DNA from: Paramacrobiotus metropolitanus
Taxonomy: Eukaryota; Tardigrada; Eutardigrada; Parachela; Macrobiotidae
Length of the DNA: 64,000 nucleotides
Assembly (NCBI RefSeq): GCF_019649055.1
Contig: NW_026570280.1
Coordinates: 372,001-436,000, forward strand
Direction: 5' to 3'
The notes beneath the pieces were generated by a model. It worked only from the letters and a program-made list of their open reading frames with translations, did no database searches and was not told the DNA's origin. The translations under genes and the position numbers were made by a program. Numbering within the stretch: position 1 is the stretch's first letter; each line of letters opens with the position of its first letter. This document shows, one piece after another, positions 9,574-21,930 of this stretch.

Positions 9574-12300
9574 ATGATTGGAATGAATGATTGGAAAACT
9601 CGTTCACAAACTTCGAAGCATAGAAGTAGACATCAAAAACATAAATTTCCATAAAAAGCAAAATAATTAGCAGGAACTGGAGCGGGTGTGATGAACAGAA
9701 CCGGTCACGACGTGCACAAATTTTATTAATTTCGATTTATTTTGATCATACAGAGCAGCAAGAAACCAAAGAAAAAGCAAGTCGGGCGATCAGCAGTTAT
9801 TCAAGTAGCGTACGACCTGGGGGCTGGAAAAAAGCAGAAATAAGCAAAAGCGCAAACATAAATCTGACAGGCAGTTAATACGCATTTTAATTAGCAACTA
9901 GTTGATGTTCAGCGCATGTAGACTTAAAGGTTAATGCGTGGTTATTTTCTTCTCGCCCAACATGTATTGGTACAGTACGTGTGGTCGCCGTGTACTGTCC
10001 AGTGTCAATGTTCAGTGCAAATAAACATAGTCGGGGATAATTCACTTTTCCAAAGGAAGAAATAGTCACTTTTTGCGGTGATCCGCACTGGCATGGAGCG
10101 CAGTTCTGGAGGTGGGTGCATGGATGCCAGGCGCGGGTGGTGGGGATTCGGTTCTGCGCGCTGTCGACGAATTGCCGGATCCAGATCACCGGATCCTGGT
10201 ATAACGAGCACCATCTGTTCCGCATTGCGTCCCACCCCATCTGTGTATAGATGGGGCCAGACGAGCTGCATAACGCAAGGTGCTCTGTATGTAGATACAT
10301 ATTCCGCTGTAGTCCCTGCACTGCCTCAGGATCCGGGCAGCAGCTGGAGCGAAGTTCAGACCCTAGTATTTAACGAGGATTTCGCTGATGGAATACCGCC
10401 GTTAAAGACCAGAGTCTGCACCATTGCTCAACAAAAAACAGTACATGCATATGACAACTGTTATTTCGCTGTTTTTTTTCTTCTTTGCACTGTATAAATA
10501 ATTATTTAAATGTTTTTAAATTGTTAACAATATTTTTAATGTTTAAAAAACAGTCAGTTGGACAATTAAATAAAACTTGTTATTAAAAGTGCACAATTAC
10601 CGCTGTTGCATACTGAGGATAATTTTCATGTGCACTTGTTAACAAAAACCAAGTTTGTAATGGTTATTAAGAAACAGGGTATGACTGCGTACAACCTGTT
10701 TAGAATAATAAATCCATTAATTTTCATTTATGAAACGTTAATGCATTTTCATGCAATATATTATATGTATGCATAATATCATATCATTTAATATTAATTT
10801 TACTGATATTGAATGTACTTATTATTATATATACGAGTATAAATGTATTGATATACAAATGTGTATAACAAATTTGTACTTTGAATATTGTTGTATGTAC
10901 AGAGTATATATGTACTGTATTGACAATGACAATACTCGTATTATACAAATATGTATATGTATCCTTTGAATATTTTCTTGCCAGTTATGTGCGAATATTC
11001 GTACTTAATTGTACGCGATATAATTATGTGCCAAACGCAACTAACCTAAGTCTCGCTCTGCTGTTGAAATTTTATCGATATAATTTCTTTATTAATGGCA
11101 GATTAGTTTTATTTACTGGCGGCTTCGTCATTTATAGAAAAAAAAACTACCGTTAACATGATTATAGAAACAGAATTATCGAAGTGAATTTATAGAAATC
11201 TCAGTTACTGTACCTTTCTAATTTAATTACGCATGCATCGGCAAAAAGATTTCTGTTGGCCAAGAATGCCGCGGATGGACATCATACTTGAAAACATCCA
11301 TTAATAAGGCATCTTCTTCATTGTGATCGAATGTATCCGGCGCCCCAACCAGAAATCTTGTAATCAAGCGATGTAATACAATCATAACTGCGCTGCGGCA
11401 CGCTGTTTCTGGCAGAATTATGTGTATCACACACGAAAATAACGTTAATGCAAATAACGGTATAAACTGCTGACCGATAGCATAACGTGGACTCGGAGTA
11501 TCGATAAAAATGCACTAGCGGTTGACGTGGACTGTTCTCATAACTGCCAGCGAAATGTAGCACAAACCATACTGTCGTTCATCAAGCAGAAACAGCCACC
11601 GACTTGGTGAAGATAAATCACGTGCAGAATACTACCGGAAGCGCGATGTGGTAGCTGTGATAAATTGATAAGAAAAACGCTATGACCTTGGTGCCTGTTT
11701 CCGGCAAACGCGCCGTACTTCGCTGTAGAAACCGATGATTGTGTGTCCAGACACGGCTACCGGTGCTTGTCCTAGCTGTGCATCAACTACAATCTCCCTC
11801 GGTATATTGTAATGCCTTGGCAAAACCCTGGTTAAGTTGGCGGTTATCGAGGGAACGTTGCACAACTTTCCCAGACTTTACTTTATAGAACTGGGACAAA
11901 TTGCGTACGCCCGATTCAACGTGCCGGTGATGCCATTGTCGACTAGTAATTTAAGTACGTAGCTAATGTAATTAACTGCCAGGTTTCGTATAACAGTCAG
12001 CTCGAATTAGGCGCCGACATGCAGAAACGATGATCAAAAGTACAATATTCCCGGCATTTCCTAAAATTAGGAGCCCAGAAAAACTCAATTAATAAAAATT
12101 AATTACTCAATTAATAAAAATTAAATTACTAATTAAAAATAACTAATTAAAAATTAAATTACTCACTTAATAAATTAATAAATTAAATTACTCAATTAAT
12201 AAAAATAACTATGAGTAATTATCAAAAGCAAAAGCAATTAAACTACAGTAACGTTGTACGAATAAATAAATTTAATTACATCTACGGTAAATGCAATTCT
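9574..12300. repeat. Dispersed repeat family R, copy 1
   Basis: The order of landmarks shared with the other copies is: AGGAACTGGAGCGGG near 9671; GATCCGCACTGGCATGG near 10079; GATCACCGGATCCTGG near 10182; CCCCATCTGTGTATAGATGG near 10229 (itself an inverted repeat); an AT-rich block; GATTTCTGTTGGCCAAGAAT near 11249; CGCTATGACCTTGGTGCC near 11679; GTGCATCAACT near 11778; and AACTGCCAGGTTTCGTA near 11973. A local AT expansion, TTAATAAAAATTAA, fills 12078-12217. No conserved reading frame survives between copies, so it appears non-coding. Confidence 0.7.
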
Positions 12301-12384
12301 TAGTTTGCATTCTTTGTCGTGTTTTAAAGCAGCCGTATTATCTGTCTGTTTGCTGTAAATTACGCAGCAATTTAGAGAAAACAA

Positions 12385-14310
12385 ATGAAACTTTCACCTA
12401 CAGCCACAATTTGTACATGGTTTATATCTCGACAAATTCGGTGGCTGTTTCGGCTTGACGGACGACATTATGAGCGCTCTCGACACATTGCCGTGTCCAT
12501 CCTGGTCACCGGATCCTGGTTCCGCGAGCCCCGGTGCCGGTACTCGGGACCGCATAGCACATGGTTGGCACACACGGATGGGGTGAGATAGACTGTGGCC
12601 GGAATAGTCGGCTGTTCCACAATCCGTCTCACCCCATCCGTTTGCGGCCCATTCCGCTAATCCCTGCGCTTTATCAGGATCCGGGAAGCAGTTATGGAGC
12701 CAGTATCGCTGTAAAAGACAAGAGCTAGTCTGTTCAATAAAAAATAGCACATTCTGTCACATGAAAAGTACATATTACTGAGCTATTTTGTTTGCAGTGT
12801 ATGAAAAATTATTTAAATATATTTCAGCTAATAATTTCTGTTTGAAAAATATTCATGTCAATGCAGTTAGACCTGTCAATAAAACTTATTATTGGAAGTG
12901 TATAATTATATATCACCATTGCTTACTGGGGACTAGTTTTGTTACAAAAACGTATATGATCGATTACAAGCTGTTTAAAATATGGAATCCATTAATGTAG
13001 ATTTATGACGCATTAATACATTTATATCCAACACAATAATAAATATATCAATACACAATTATTTTTTTAAAACAAATTTATACTATGAATGTTTTCTAGA
13101 AATTTATGCATTTACTGTACCCTTTGCAATTAAATTGCGCATCCAACGGCAGAAGGATTTCTGTTGGCTGAGAACGCAGGATGGACGTCATACTTGGAAA
13201 CATCCACGAGTATTGCAGATTCTTCCTTCGGATCCGACGTTCCCCACGCCCCGAGCAGCACTACAGAGTATTACTCGGCGCGTGGGATACGTGGGATACC
13301 TACCAGCGTTCTGCAGTGCACAGCGCTGGATAGGAGCGTGGGATTTCGAATTTCCAGCAGTCGATGTAAAATAACTGTGCTGTGGCACCTTGCTTCCGAC
13401 AGGAATATATGTATGTGCTGCGTACATGTTTCCAGCGTCAGTATAATTCACCACGGTCAGAGCAAATAACGGCATAAAATTTTTAGTATATAACTTCATT
13501 AACTTAAACTTGAGGTATCGACATAGAACGGGCGACTGACGTGGACTGCTCTCACAAGCAGTACTTCTATAGAAATTCAGCATAAATCATAATCTCGTCC
13601 ATCAAGCAGCAAGAAGCCACCGAATTGGTCGAGATAAATCAAGTACAGAGTACCTCACTTGTTATTAACAATGTGCGGAAGTGCGATGTACAAACCTGTC
13701 GACAAACTGAGCATTCGTAAAATACAGCGAACATTTGAAATTGGCGGGTAACGCTTAAATCCGTACTACGGCGCGCCACGCCATACTGTTTAAAGACGTA
13801 ACATGCGTTTGGCTGACCATGGTGGCTTGGTGCACGCCAGATATTTTAATGAGAATAACTGTAGTAGCCTGGCGGAATGTGACCAGAAAACGGTCGGTGC
13901 AGTAAGGGATTGACCATGTATGCCGATGATATCGCGTACAGCCACCGCTGCCGGTCCTTGTCTTCGCTGTGCATCAACTGCAAGTGGAACTGGTTTATTT
14001 TCGCAAACGGTTTATTGTACTGCCTTCGAAAACCCTGTCGGGCGGTTATGGCGCATATTGTACGAGTACATACATCGCAACACTGTCTCCGAGTTTATTA
14101 GTTTTGATCGTGGCGCTATATGCTTGATGACTTGATTAATTTGTGCTTGAATGCTCACGCTGATTCATCAAGTGCCAATGATGTTATCGTTAACTAGTTA
14201 TTATTTATGTAACTAATTATATATATATATATATATATAATGCAAGTAACTGCCGGGGTTCGTACAACAGTCAGCTCGTACGTAGTCAGCTAAAATTAGT
14301 TAGGCGTAGA
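12385..14310. repeat. Dispersed repeat family R, copy 2, with TA microsatellite
   Basis: It carries diverged landmarks: CACCGGATCCTGGTTCC near 12508, CACCCCATCCG near 12630, GGATTTCTGTTGGC near 13155, GTCCTTGTCTTCGCTGTGCA near 13955 and AACTGCCGGGGTTCGTA near 14249. A TA tract lies at about 14218-14239. The repeat ends where SNAP fragment C begins. Confidence 0.65.
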
Positions 14311-14364
14311 AGTGAGTGCAGCGTACAAAAAGGGCGATCAAAAGTACAAACAATATCCCAGGCT

Positions 14365-14681
14365 TGGAGGAGGCCGTCACTGGCTTCCTTCGGCAGACCG
14401 CCGGCCGTATTGCGGGGCACCCGTTCCGCGGTTTCGAAGGGTTGGGCGTGTCGCGCGCCTCCAGCAGCGCTCGCAACTGGCGCTCGCAACTCCCCGCTTT
14501 CTTGGTAGGCGGTGCCGACCCACTGCCAACGGTGGTCCAGTTTGAAGAAGCAGCCGGCACGACGGTAAAGATTGCTGGCGGCCAGGGTGTCGCCCTAGGC
14601 GACCGCCGTGCGGGCGGCGTTCACAAGGGTCCAAGCGCGGTGCTCCTCCGACGTCATGGAGAAGTAGCGGTCCTCGGCCAC
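14365..14681 (-). pseudogene. alpha-SNAP-like protein, copy C, N-terminal fragment
   Basis: On the minus strand the region after TTCTTAGA carries GTG where the other copies have ATG, then AEDRYFSMTSEEHRAWTL. An in-frame TAG interrupts the first block (VNAARTAVA then stop, where the relatives read HGDQL or ARGDT). SNLYRRAGCFFKLDHRWQWV and AGGLPKEASDG follow, after which homology ends. Only about one third of the family length is present. The lost start, in-frame stop and truncation make it a dead fragment. Confidence 0.8.
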
Positions 14682-15329
14682 TCTAAGAATAAGAACATGC
14701 AACACGCCTAACCATGCTCCGCTTTTATTTTCGGGTATTTGAAGTGAAAGAAAATATCTTCATTGTCGAGATTGAAGGAGTATTAGTTATAGGAAGAGGG
14801 AAAAAAGTCGTCTACAAAGAGACAACATCATTACCTGTCGAAAATGTGTCGAACGGAATCGATAAAAAAAGACGTCTACTGAGCAAAAGCTTCACCGTTT
14901 GAACAATCGTTAGCTTAATTTGCAAATATAGGAGAAACTGTCCCCAATGGGTTTCGAATTTTGCCAGCGATATTCCCAGGCAAAAATTATTGTACGCATA
15001 ACGTTTGTGAAGCATGCTACTGCACACGTGTAGAAAAATGACTGCACGTGTGCAGCTTGCAGTACGGGGCGGTATGCGGTACACAACTGGTTCGTTCGGA
15101 GAAGGACAGAACTAGGAGCGAACAGAAAATGTTAAAACTCAGCTAATAATTTCATTAGCGTGCGCTCCGATGAGGTTTACAGCCAAGATCGAAATTCGCT
15201 TCGCCTTCGCTAAATCGCCACGCCTGTTCGCAAAATCGCTACGCCTTTATTCGGAAACAATTAACTCTTAATTTAAGATTCAGCTTCTGCAGCGATTGCC
15301 ATTTTAAAAAGTAATTAGTGACCCTTGAC
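14682..15329. other. Intergenic, no recognised feature
   Basis: A 62-codon plus-strand frame at 14714-14902 (FYFRVFEVKENIFIVEIEGV) resembles nothing I know. The inverted pair CTGCACACGTGTAG/CTGCACGTGTGCAG sits near 15020-15055. Confidence 0.45.
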
Positions 15330-16290
15330 CTGGCAACCAAAGACTTTTTAGTTTTTTATGTATTTGGAGGCCTTACCCTGCTAGAAACAGTCCAAGGTTG
15401 AATGGGTACCGGATGGAGTGGTACAAATGAAAGACGACCCAGGATCACCGTTACACGGTGCGGTTCCGAAGGGGAACGTCCCCGTTTGGTGCCGGTCCGT
15501 AAAACGGCCATGTTTCACGGCCTAACCCGGGACTGAAGAAATAGTCACTTTTCCATGTGGTAATCCGCACCGGCATGGTGTGCAATTCTGGGGACGGGTG
15601 CATGGATGCCAGGCGGGTTGTGGGGATTTGGTTCTGCGCGCTCTCAACGAACTGCCGTACCCAGATCACCGTATCGTTGTATAACGAGCACCGGTTGTTT
15701 TGCATTGCGTCTCACCCCATCTCTGTACAGATGGGGCCAGACGAAATGTTCAACGCCAGGTGGTCTGTATGTGCATACATTCCGCTGTAATCCCTGCGTT
15801 TCTCTAGAATCTCGGGAGCGAAGTTCAGACCCTCACCTTCAATGACGACGTTTGCTCGGCGAACGTCGCTATTTAAGACGACAGTCTGCTCAATGAAAAA
15901 TAAAACATTCACGTGAAAGCTGTAATTTAGCTATTTTTCTTGTTTACAATGCATAAAATAATAATAAATTAAACATTTCGCAATTTGTAATTACAGTACT
16001 GTTGAAAAAACAGCAATTGAACAAGCCAATACAAGTTGTTATTAAAGTATTAAAGGATATTCTCATAAACAGCATAGTTATTGCATTGCTATAGAGAAAA
16101 TCCTGTCGGAAGTTATCGCTCGTGCATCGCAAAACTGTCTCAGACTCTATTTTATTTAACTAGGGATGAAATGCTTACTGTGATTCACAGCGCCGGTAAG
16201 GTCATAGTTGACAGGTTGTAATTGTGGTTTACGATCAAAAGTACCATTCCTGGGGCTGAAAAACCGTGTTGTGTTAATGCGGGGTATTGC
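15330..16290. repeat. Dispersed repeat family R, copy 3 (5' half)
   Basis: It starts with GGAGGCCTTACCCTG (about 15367), shared with copy 6. It continues with CAGTCCAAGGTTGAATGG, GTAATCCGCACCGGCATGG, GATCACCGTATCG and CCCCATCTCTGTACAGATGG near 15715. The later landmarks of the family (GGATTTCTGTTGGCC and beyond) are missing, so it is truncated. Confidence 0.65.
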
Positions 16291-16905
16291 TGCTTGTGTT
16301 CAGGAAACGTTGTGTATCGGTAGGAGACTGGATGAAGTGTTATCATGATTATGTGCTGAAATGATGTAACGCGCGCTTTTCGGTTGTAGTTGTACCAGTG
16401 TTATGTACTTCGAATAACCCAATAAAATCCCGTAGAAAATACAACACATCACGGTATTTGTTACATATGAGCGCAGAACCACTCAAGTACGTAATTAATA
16501 GCAGAAATAATTATAATATTGTTCTGCAGATAATCAATTTCTATTATAAATTCGATGCAGTATGGCATTGGAGTTATCACAAAATAAGGTTAGGCAGGCC
16601 GTTGATAAGGTGTTGTGCCCTTCGCTTCCTACAATATATGCGCCGTGGATTCATATGAAACAAAGTATAACTAAATATATGTACTTAATGTGTTTAGAAA
16701 AATAGAAAAAGCCAATACGAAAATTACAGATAACTTATTCGAAAATAGCTAAAAATGCACTGTGTCTGTTAGCATTTTCGTGCGTTCTGTTCGGTGAACG
16801 AGATGGCTTGGTAAGGAGAATGACGTTATTACTTTGTATTATTATTATTATTCACCTTAAGCAAGTAACCCATTTCCGGCTAGCGTGACAACCAAAAACA
16901 TCAAT
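16291..16905. other. Intergenic upstream of short LTR element
   Basis: AT-rich, with a short TTA run near 16843. I see no gene. Confidence 0.5.
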
Positions 16906-16909
16906 ATAT

Positions 16910-17152
16910 TATAACGCGGGGCCGTATGGGCGCCACGCGTATCCTCGACAGCGAACAGCGTGAACCCGGATGAGGCTTTATTGCCGAATCTAATGCGCAC
17001 CGTGGCGCAGCAACACCAGACTAAAGAGGAAGGATTCTGCAGCCAGTGCAACTGTGCTGCAGATCCGTCAAAACAGCGCAGCAATGTGCGGGGTGGAAAT
17101 CCCCAGAAACAGCGAATAGCTACTCAGGAGGGCGGGGCGTCCCGCCCTTACA
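16910..17152. repeat. Left long terminal repeat of short LTR element
   Basis: The 243-bp direct repeat begins TATAACGCGGGGCCGTATGG and ends GGCGTCCCGCCCTTACA. It contains a short inverted GGCGGG/CCCGCC pair at its 3' edge. Confidence 0.8.
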
Positions 17153-17934
17153 CCCCTTTTGCAGGCATCGCTACGTCCTCGGAGCGAAATCTCCCAGGAT
17201 TCGGAGGATCCGCACCCCACGCCGGTTCGGCTTGGGTTCCGGGTCAGTTCGGTCCGGTCGGCTCGAATCCGGTTCGGCTCAGGTTGGGTTCCGGGTCAGG
17301 TCGGCTCCGGTTCGGTCCGAGTCAACCGTCTGGGTCAACGCACTGTCGCGCCAGATCCAGGGTCCAACCCGGAAACGGGTAAATTCCGTGGTTTCTTCAG
17401 CACGGGAAAGGTCACGTTCTGGGGAAATTTGGGCAGGGGTTTGGGGTCTATGTGGCCCGTGACCCCTGCAAAAAAAACAAAGCACGCAAATCCGCAGTGA
17501 AATCCACTGCTCCGTCCGGGGGGGAGGTCGCCGTCCCAGGAAGTTCGGGCAGTGTTTTGGTGGGGGAATTCTTCGGCGTGGTGCTGGTGGTCGATCCGTG
17601 CCGTTGGGATCGGAGTTGGTGCTGCTGGCGGTGTATCCGTTCTGGTTTCCGCTGGTCCGGGTCGCGTTCGCCGTCGGCATCGCAGGAGGCAATTCTCGCT
17701 CCACGGCATCGCAGGAGGCGTTTCTGCCCGCGGCATCTCCGTCCAGTTTGGGAGGCATCCGTCGCGGGGAGGCGTCCGTCTCCGTCAGTTGGGAGAGGAA
17801 TCCATCACATTCCGCGGGAATGGGGGGGGGCATTTGTAGCTCCACACGTGGGGGTTAAATTGGCTCAAATAATCAGAGGAGCCGTGCGCGCGGGCAGCGC
17901 GCACGGCCTGGCTCGCAACCATGATCTGCGACCA

Positions 17935-18177
17935 TATAACGCGGGGCCGTATGGGCGCCACGCGTATCCTCGACAGCGAACAGCGTGAACCCGGATGAGG
18001 CTTTATTGCCGAATCTAATGCGCACCGTGGCGCAGCAACACCAGACTAAAGAGGAAGGATTCTGCAGCCAGTGCAACTGTGCTGCAGATCCGTCAAAACA
18101 GCGCAGCAATGTGCGGGGTGGAAATCCCCAGAAACAGCGAATAGCTACTCAGGAGGGCGGGGCGTCCCGCCCTTACA
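17935..18177. repeat. Right long terminal repeat of short LTR element
   Basis: It is an apparently exact copy of 16910-17152 and is followed by ATAT, matching the bases just left of the first repeat. Confidence 0.8.
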
Positions 18178-18181
18178 ATAT

Positions 18182-19199
18182 CACATTTTTAATATTACTC
18201 GTAGTCGTATTATATTTTCTGTACAATTGAGTAGCATGCACAACCTGCATGCAGCTTTGCACAACGATATCTGACCGGCAACACGTATGCCATCAACAGT
18301 CATGTTATATTTTATGTACAGTACACGTACCCTTGCAGTTTCAAAAATTATTAATTCCTGCGGTTAAGGGACGTGGCCCGGTAACTTGTACATCCATAAA
18401 CATTTTCGCGCAATCACAAACACTTTTTTCCTTTGTTTTATGACAGCCTGTAGCCAGATGATTTGTAATACAGGCGTGAAACCGTTTGTCCGCGCAACAT
18501 CTGGCTCGGGAGTTTTGGTCGGAAACAAAACCAAAAACCTAAAAGGTCTTTTGGTGTACCAAAAGTCTCATTATGAACCGATCTTCGTAAATTTTCATTT
18601 AGACGCACATAACCATGAAGATCGTTTTTACACCGAAGTTATTATTATAACACTCATTGAAAAGCCATCTGTTTGGTAGTTTCTAGGTACAAGATAGGAT
18701 TCAAGATATATGTATATCGTTAATCATATATCCGGTAGTTTCGGAGTATATATACCTTGGCGCTTAGGTGGTCACTTGTACCGCAGTGTGGTCACTGTGG
18801 TTGCCCGCGCTGTACATTTTATATGCATTTAGTGCTGTAACTACGCTGGACATTTTATATTGCATTGAACAAATATGTAACGTAAAAATTCTGAAGCTCA
18901 CACTTCGTAGCTCACAAAATCATGACTAATTATTTTGCTAGAACGCGCTCCACAATTCCATAACCATAACTCCACAAAAATTTTGACAAATCCAGATGCA
19001 TGCAGCGTCATTTAACTGCTTTGAGGCGATTCAGCGTTTTCTTATTCTTCGTCAACACGTATCTTCTTTGTATCACGCGCTGCAGAACGGCGTAATCGCA
19101 GAATTGATACGACTGTAGTTATCTCACGTCCATTCTTGTTGCTTTGACAGCACTACAGTTTGTGTGTTACGTGTTACAACGTTGCAGAATTATAGAGGT
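18182..19199. other. Intergenic with half copy of fold-back element
   Basis: 18365-18640 starts TTAAGGGACGTGGCCCGG and carries GCGCAACATCTGGCTCGG, matching one arm of 7903-8610. The partner arm is not found. The rest has no recognised feature apart from the diverged duplicate of 5890-6080 beginning near 19030. Confidence 0.5.
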
Positions 19200-21640
19200 G
19201 CGGATTCTGCTGTAACCATAGCTGGTCATCAAAAACACTGATGTCCATAATAAAAAGCAAAATGGTTAACAGGAACTCGACCGGGCGAGATGCATAGAAA
19301 CGGCCATCTGCGTACCCAACGTCAATCATCTACGTTAGCAGTTACATTTTGAACGGGTTCAGTGCAAAAACTGTCCACAAAACAATAAATTCCGCTTGGA
19401 AAACCCAAAATACCGATCTCAGCTGACAGGAATTTGTCGGCGACTGAGCATTTTTTTAATCATTACACCTATTATTACGTAGATTACGAAAAGCTATGTT
19501 TTTCCTTAACATTAGAAAGGTCATGCTTATTAATCAAGTAATATTGCTTATGCCGCTGAAGCGCATATGGAGCTGTACATGAAATTATTACTGAAAATTG
19601 AATTTGAAGAATATGTCTTGCCCTGCACAGATATTCGAATCGCGTTCCGATTTTCGATATGTGCCAATTTTTATCAGTGTTGCTCTGCGAGCAACTGACC
19701 TTAATTGCTGCCTGGATGAGCGCTGACTGACTTACAGGGGGATGCGCGGTTTTTTTATTCTCGCACCAACGTGTATTTGTACCAATGGGTGGTAGTCACT
19801 GGTAGACATTGTCAGTCACCTCAATGTTCACCAGCCATTCGCACAAATAAACGCGTAGCCGGGATGACTCGCCGGGGTACGTGGTGGGTGAATTTGCACA
19901 ACTGCAAAACAGAGGCACACCATACATAATTATACCGCTATACGTACTCGTACTCGTAAATGAAAACCTTCATAAAATAAATTCGGATTGACTGCTACGT
20001 ACAAGCTTGTGCGGTAATTTCCTACGTAAAGGTACAGCTAGCGCGAAGTTTGCGCATATAACGATGGCCACTTCACTACGTTTATCAAAATCTCTACAAT
20101 ATTTAATGCTCTCACCAGTTAGATTGTCGCTTACTGGACCGACCATTTTCTAGCCACCTTCCGCCAGGCAGTTACTATTATTCTCATAAAATTATATGGC
20201 GTGTACCGTACGCAGCCACCCCCAGCAAAATGAAAGTTACGTGTTTAATCCTGTGGCGTGGCGCGCCGTAGTGTGAAGTTTGGCGTAGCACGCAAATTTG
20301 TGTAAATCGCTGTATGGATTCGTAAGAAATTACCGGACAAGCTTGTACATACATATCTGTAGGTGCATATTAAAAACGATCTGCGCCCGTTATAAAGTCG
20401 CTCGACAACGAATTGTCGGATCCACGGTCCCCGGATTCTGGTAATGTGCCACTTACGGGTGGGGACAGACTAAATGTTGAACAGCGTCTCGCCCTTCCGG
20501 ACGTGGCACATAGTCCGCTAATCTCTGGACTTCATCAGGTTTATCGAGAAGCAGATGCAGCCAGCATTACTGTCGTCACCGGACAAAAGAGCCTATTTCA
20601 GAAAAAATTCATATAAAAGCTATTATGCTATTTCATCTTATTTGCAATGAGAAATAATTATTTAAATATTAATTTTATCAATATTCATAATTACTGTTTA
20701 AAAATTATTGTTTTGGGAGAGTCAGTAAAATTTGTTATTTAAAAGCTCAGAATTATCACCACTGCTGATTTAGGAGATCGCGTGTAAATATTACAAACGC
20801 GAGTTTGTCTTGGTTATTAAGAAACCATGTATGATTGACTGCAACCTGTTTAAAAATATTTACTCCATTAATACTGATTTGCGAAGCATTAATACATTAA
20901 TACATATCATACATAATATCGTATATTATTCATAATCAATTTATTCGTTATTATAATATGTACAACTATTTATTGTCAACTAAGCAATGCTCATTTACTT
21001 GCGCTTTCGTCGGTTATAGAAACAAAAATTGCAGGTGCTCTTCTAATTTAACTGCGCATGAATCGGCAGAAGGATTTCCATTTACCAAGACATCCGAATC
21101 TCGTCCAACAGAAATCCATTTGCCCGTGTGGCAGTTCCTTCATCTTGATCCGACGTAATTTCCAGCAATCGTTGTAATAAAAATTGTGCTGCGGTTCACT
21201 TCTTCACACAGGAATAATACTATGTAGTATGTACTTACATGCCCACGCATCCGGCGTCATTATATGTTACAGTTATCAGCGCAGTTTAAGCTGCTAAAAT
21301 TTAAACCGGAAGTATCGATGAAAATGTAATGGCGGTTGACGTGGATCAGTTCTCACAAAATTTAACAGCATCAAAATTTAGCGCAAATTGTCGTCCATCA
21401 CGGCAGAAACAGACATTTGAATTTGTCAAGATAAATCCAGTACAGAGTAACTCACTTGTTATTAATAATACGGAAGTGCGATGCAATAGCTGTGGTTATT
21501 GATAGAGAAAACGCTATGACCTTTGTGCCTCCATGCTTGCGGCCACAGCGTCGGCGCGGCCTTGACGTCCACATATGCCGATGATATCGCGTCCAGACAC
21601 GGCTGCCGGTCCTTATCTTCGCTGTGCATCAGCTGCAAGG
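19200..21640. repeat. Dispersed repeat family R, copy 4
   Basis: It contains the block TCAGCTGACAGGAATTTGTC (19418), shared with copy 5, then CAACGTGTATTTGTACCA (19769), GAATTGTCGGATCC (20410), GGCAGAAGGATTTCC (21064), CGCTATGACCTTTGTGCC (21503) and GACACGGCTGCCGGTCCTTA (21595). It ends in the poly-C tract. A 67-codon frame at 20413-20616 is not conserved in sister copies and is left uncalled. Confidence 0.65.
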
Positions 21641-21930
21641 GAAATTTGGCTTACCGCAATTATCGAATTTGCACCCCCCCCCCCCCTTCATGAGGTCCCC
21701 CCTCCGTAATAAGCCCCCCTCCCATAACCCGTTTGAAAAATACTGCCTCCCCCCGAATTTGCCGCCATCCACCAGTTTGCCGCAGCGCGTCGACCTTTCT
21801 GCCGAATCATTGTCAGCGTTAATTGATCAGTGATCTAACACTGAAACCGCTGAGTGCATTTCCGAACAAGATGGATAATCTCCACAGCTAATGAGTAGTC
21901 AAAAACTAGTTTACGAATAGTTAAAAAAAA
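21641..21930. repeat. Poly-C tract and C-rich pyrimidine stretch
   Basis: Thirteen C in a row at 21674-21686 are followed by repeated CCCCCCTC-type runs to about 21770. It may be a site of slippage or G-quadruplex on the minus strand. No gene. Confidence 0.6.

Larger units (their letters stand above)
16910..18177. mobile_element. Short LTR-type element (TRIM-like), 1268 bp
   Basis: Two direct repeats of 243 bp, 16910-17152 and 17935-18177, appear identical base for base. They enclose a GC-rich 782-bp interior. The whole unit is flanked by the same four bases, ATAT (16906-16909 and 18178-18181), as expected of an integrase target duplication. The ends read TATAACGCGG...CCCTTACA rather than TG...CA. 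The interior contains GGTTCGG/CCGGGTC low-complexity sequence and a 188-codon minus frame without recognisable domains. I see no gag, pol or standard tRNA primer site. Identical ends imply a recent insertion mobilised by another element's proteins. The alternative is a local tandem duplication, which would not explain the flanking ATAT. Confidence 0.75.

Noticed and set aside
16857-18274. Pairs of 60-80-codon frames present in both terminal repeats of the short LTR element
   Set aside because: They are identical only because the repeats are identical; no conserved domain or context supports a gene.
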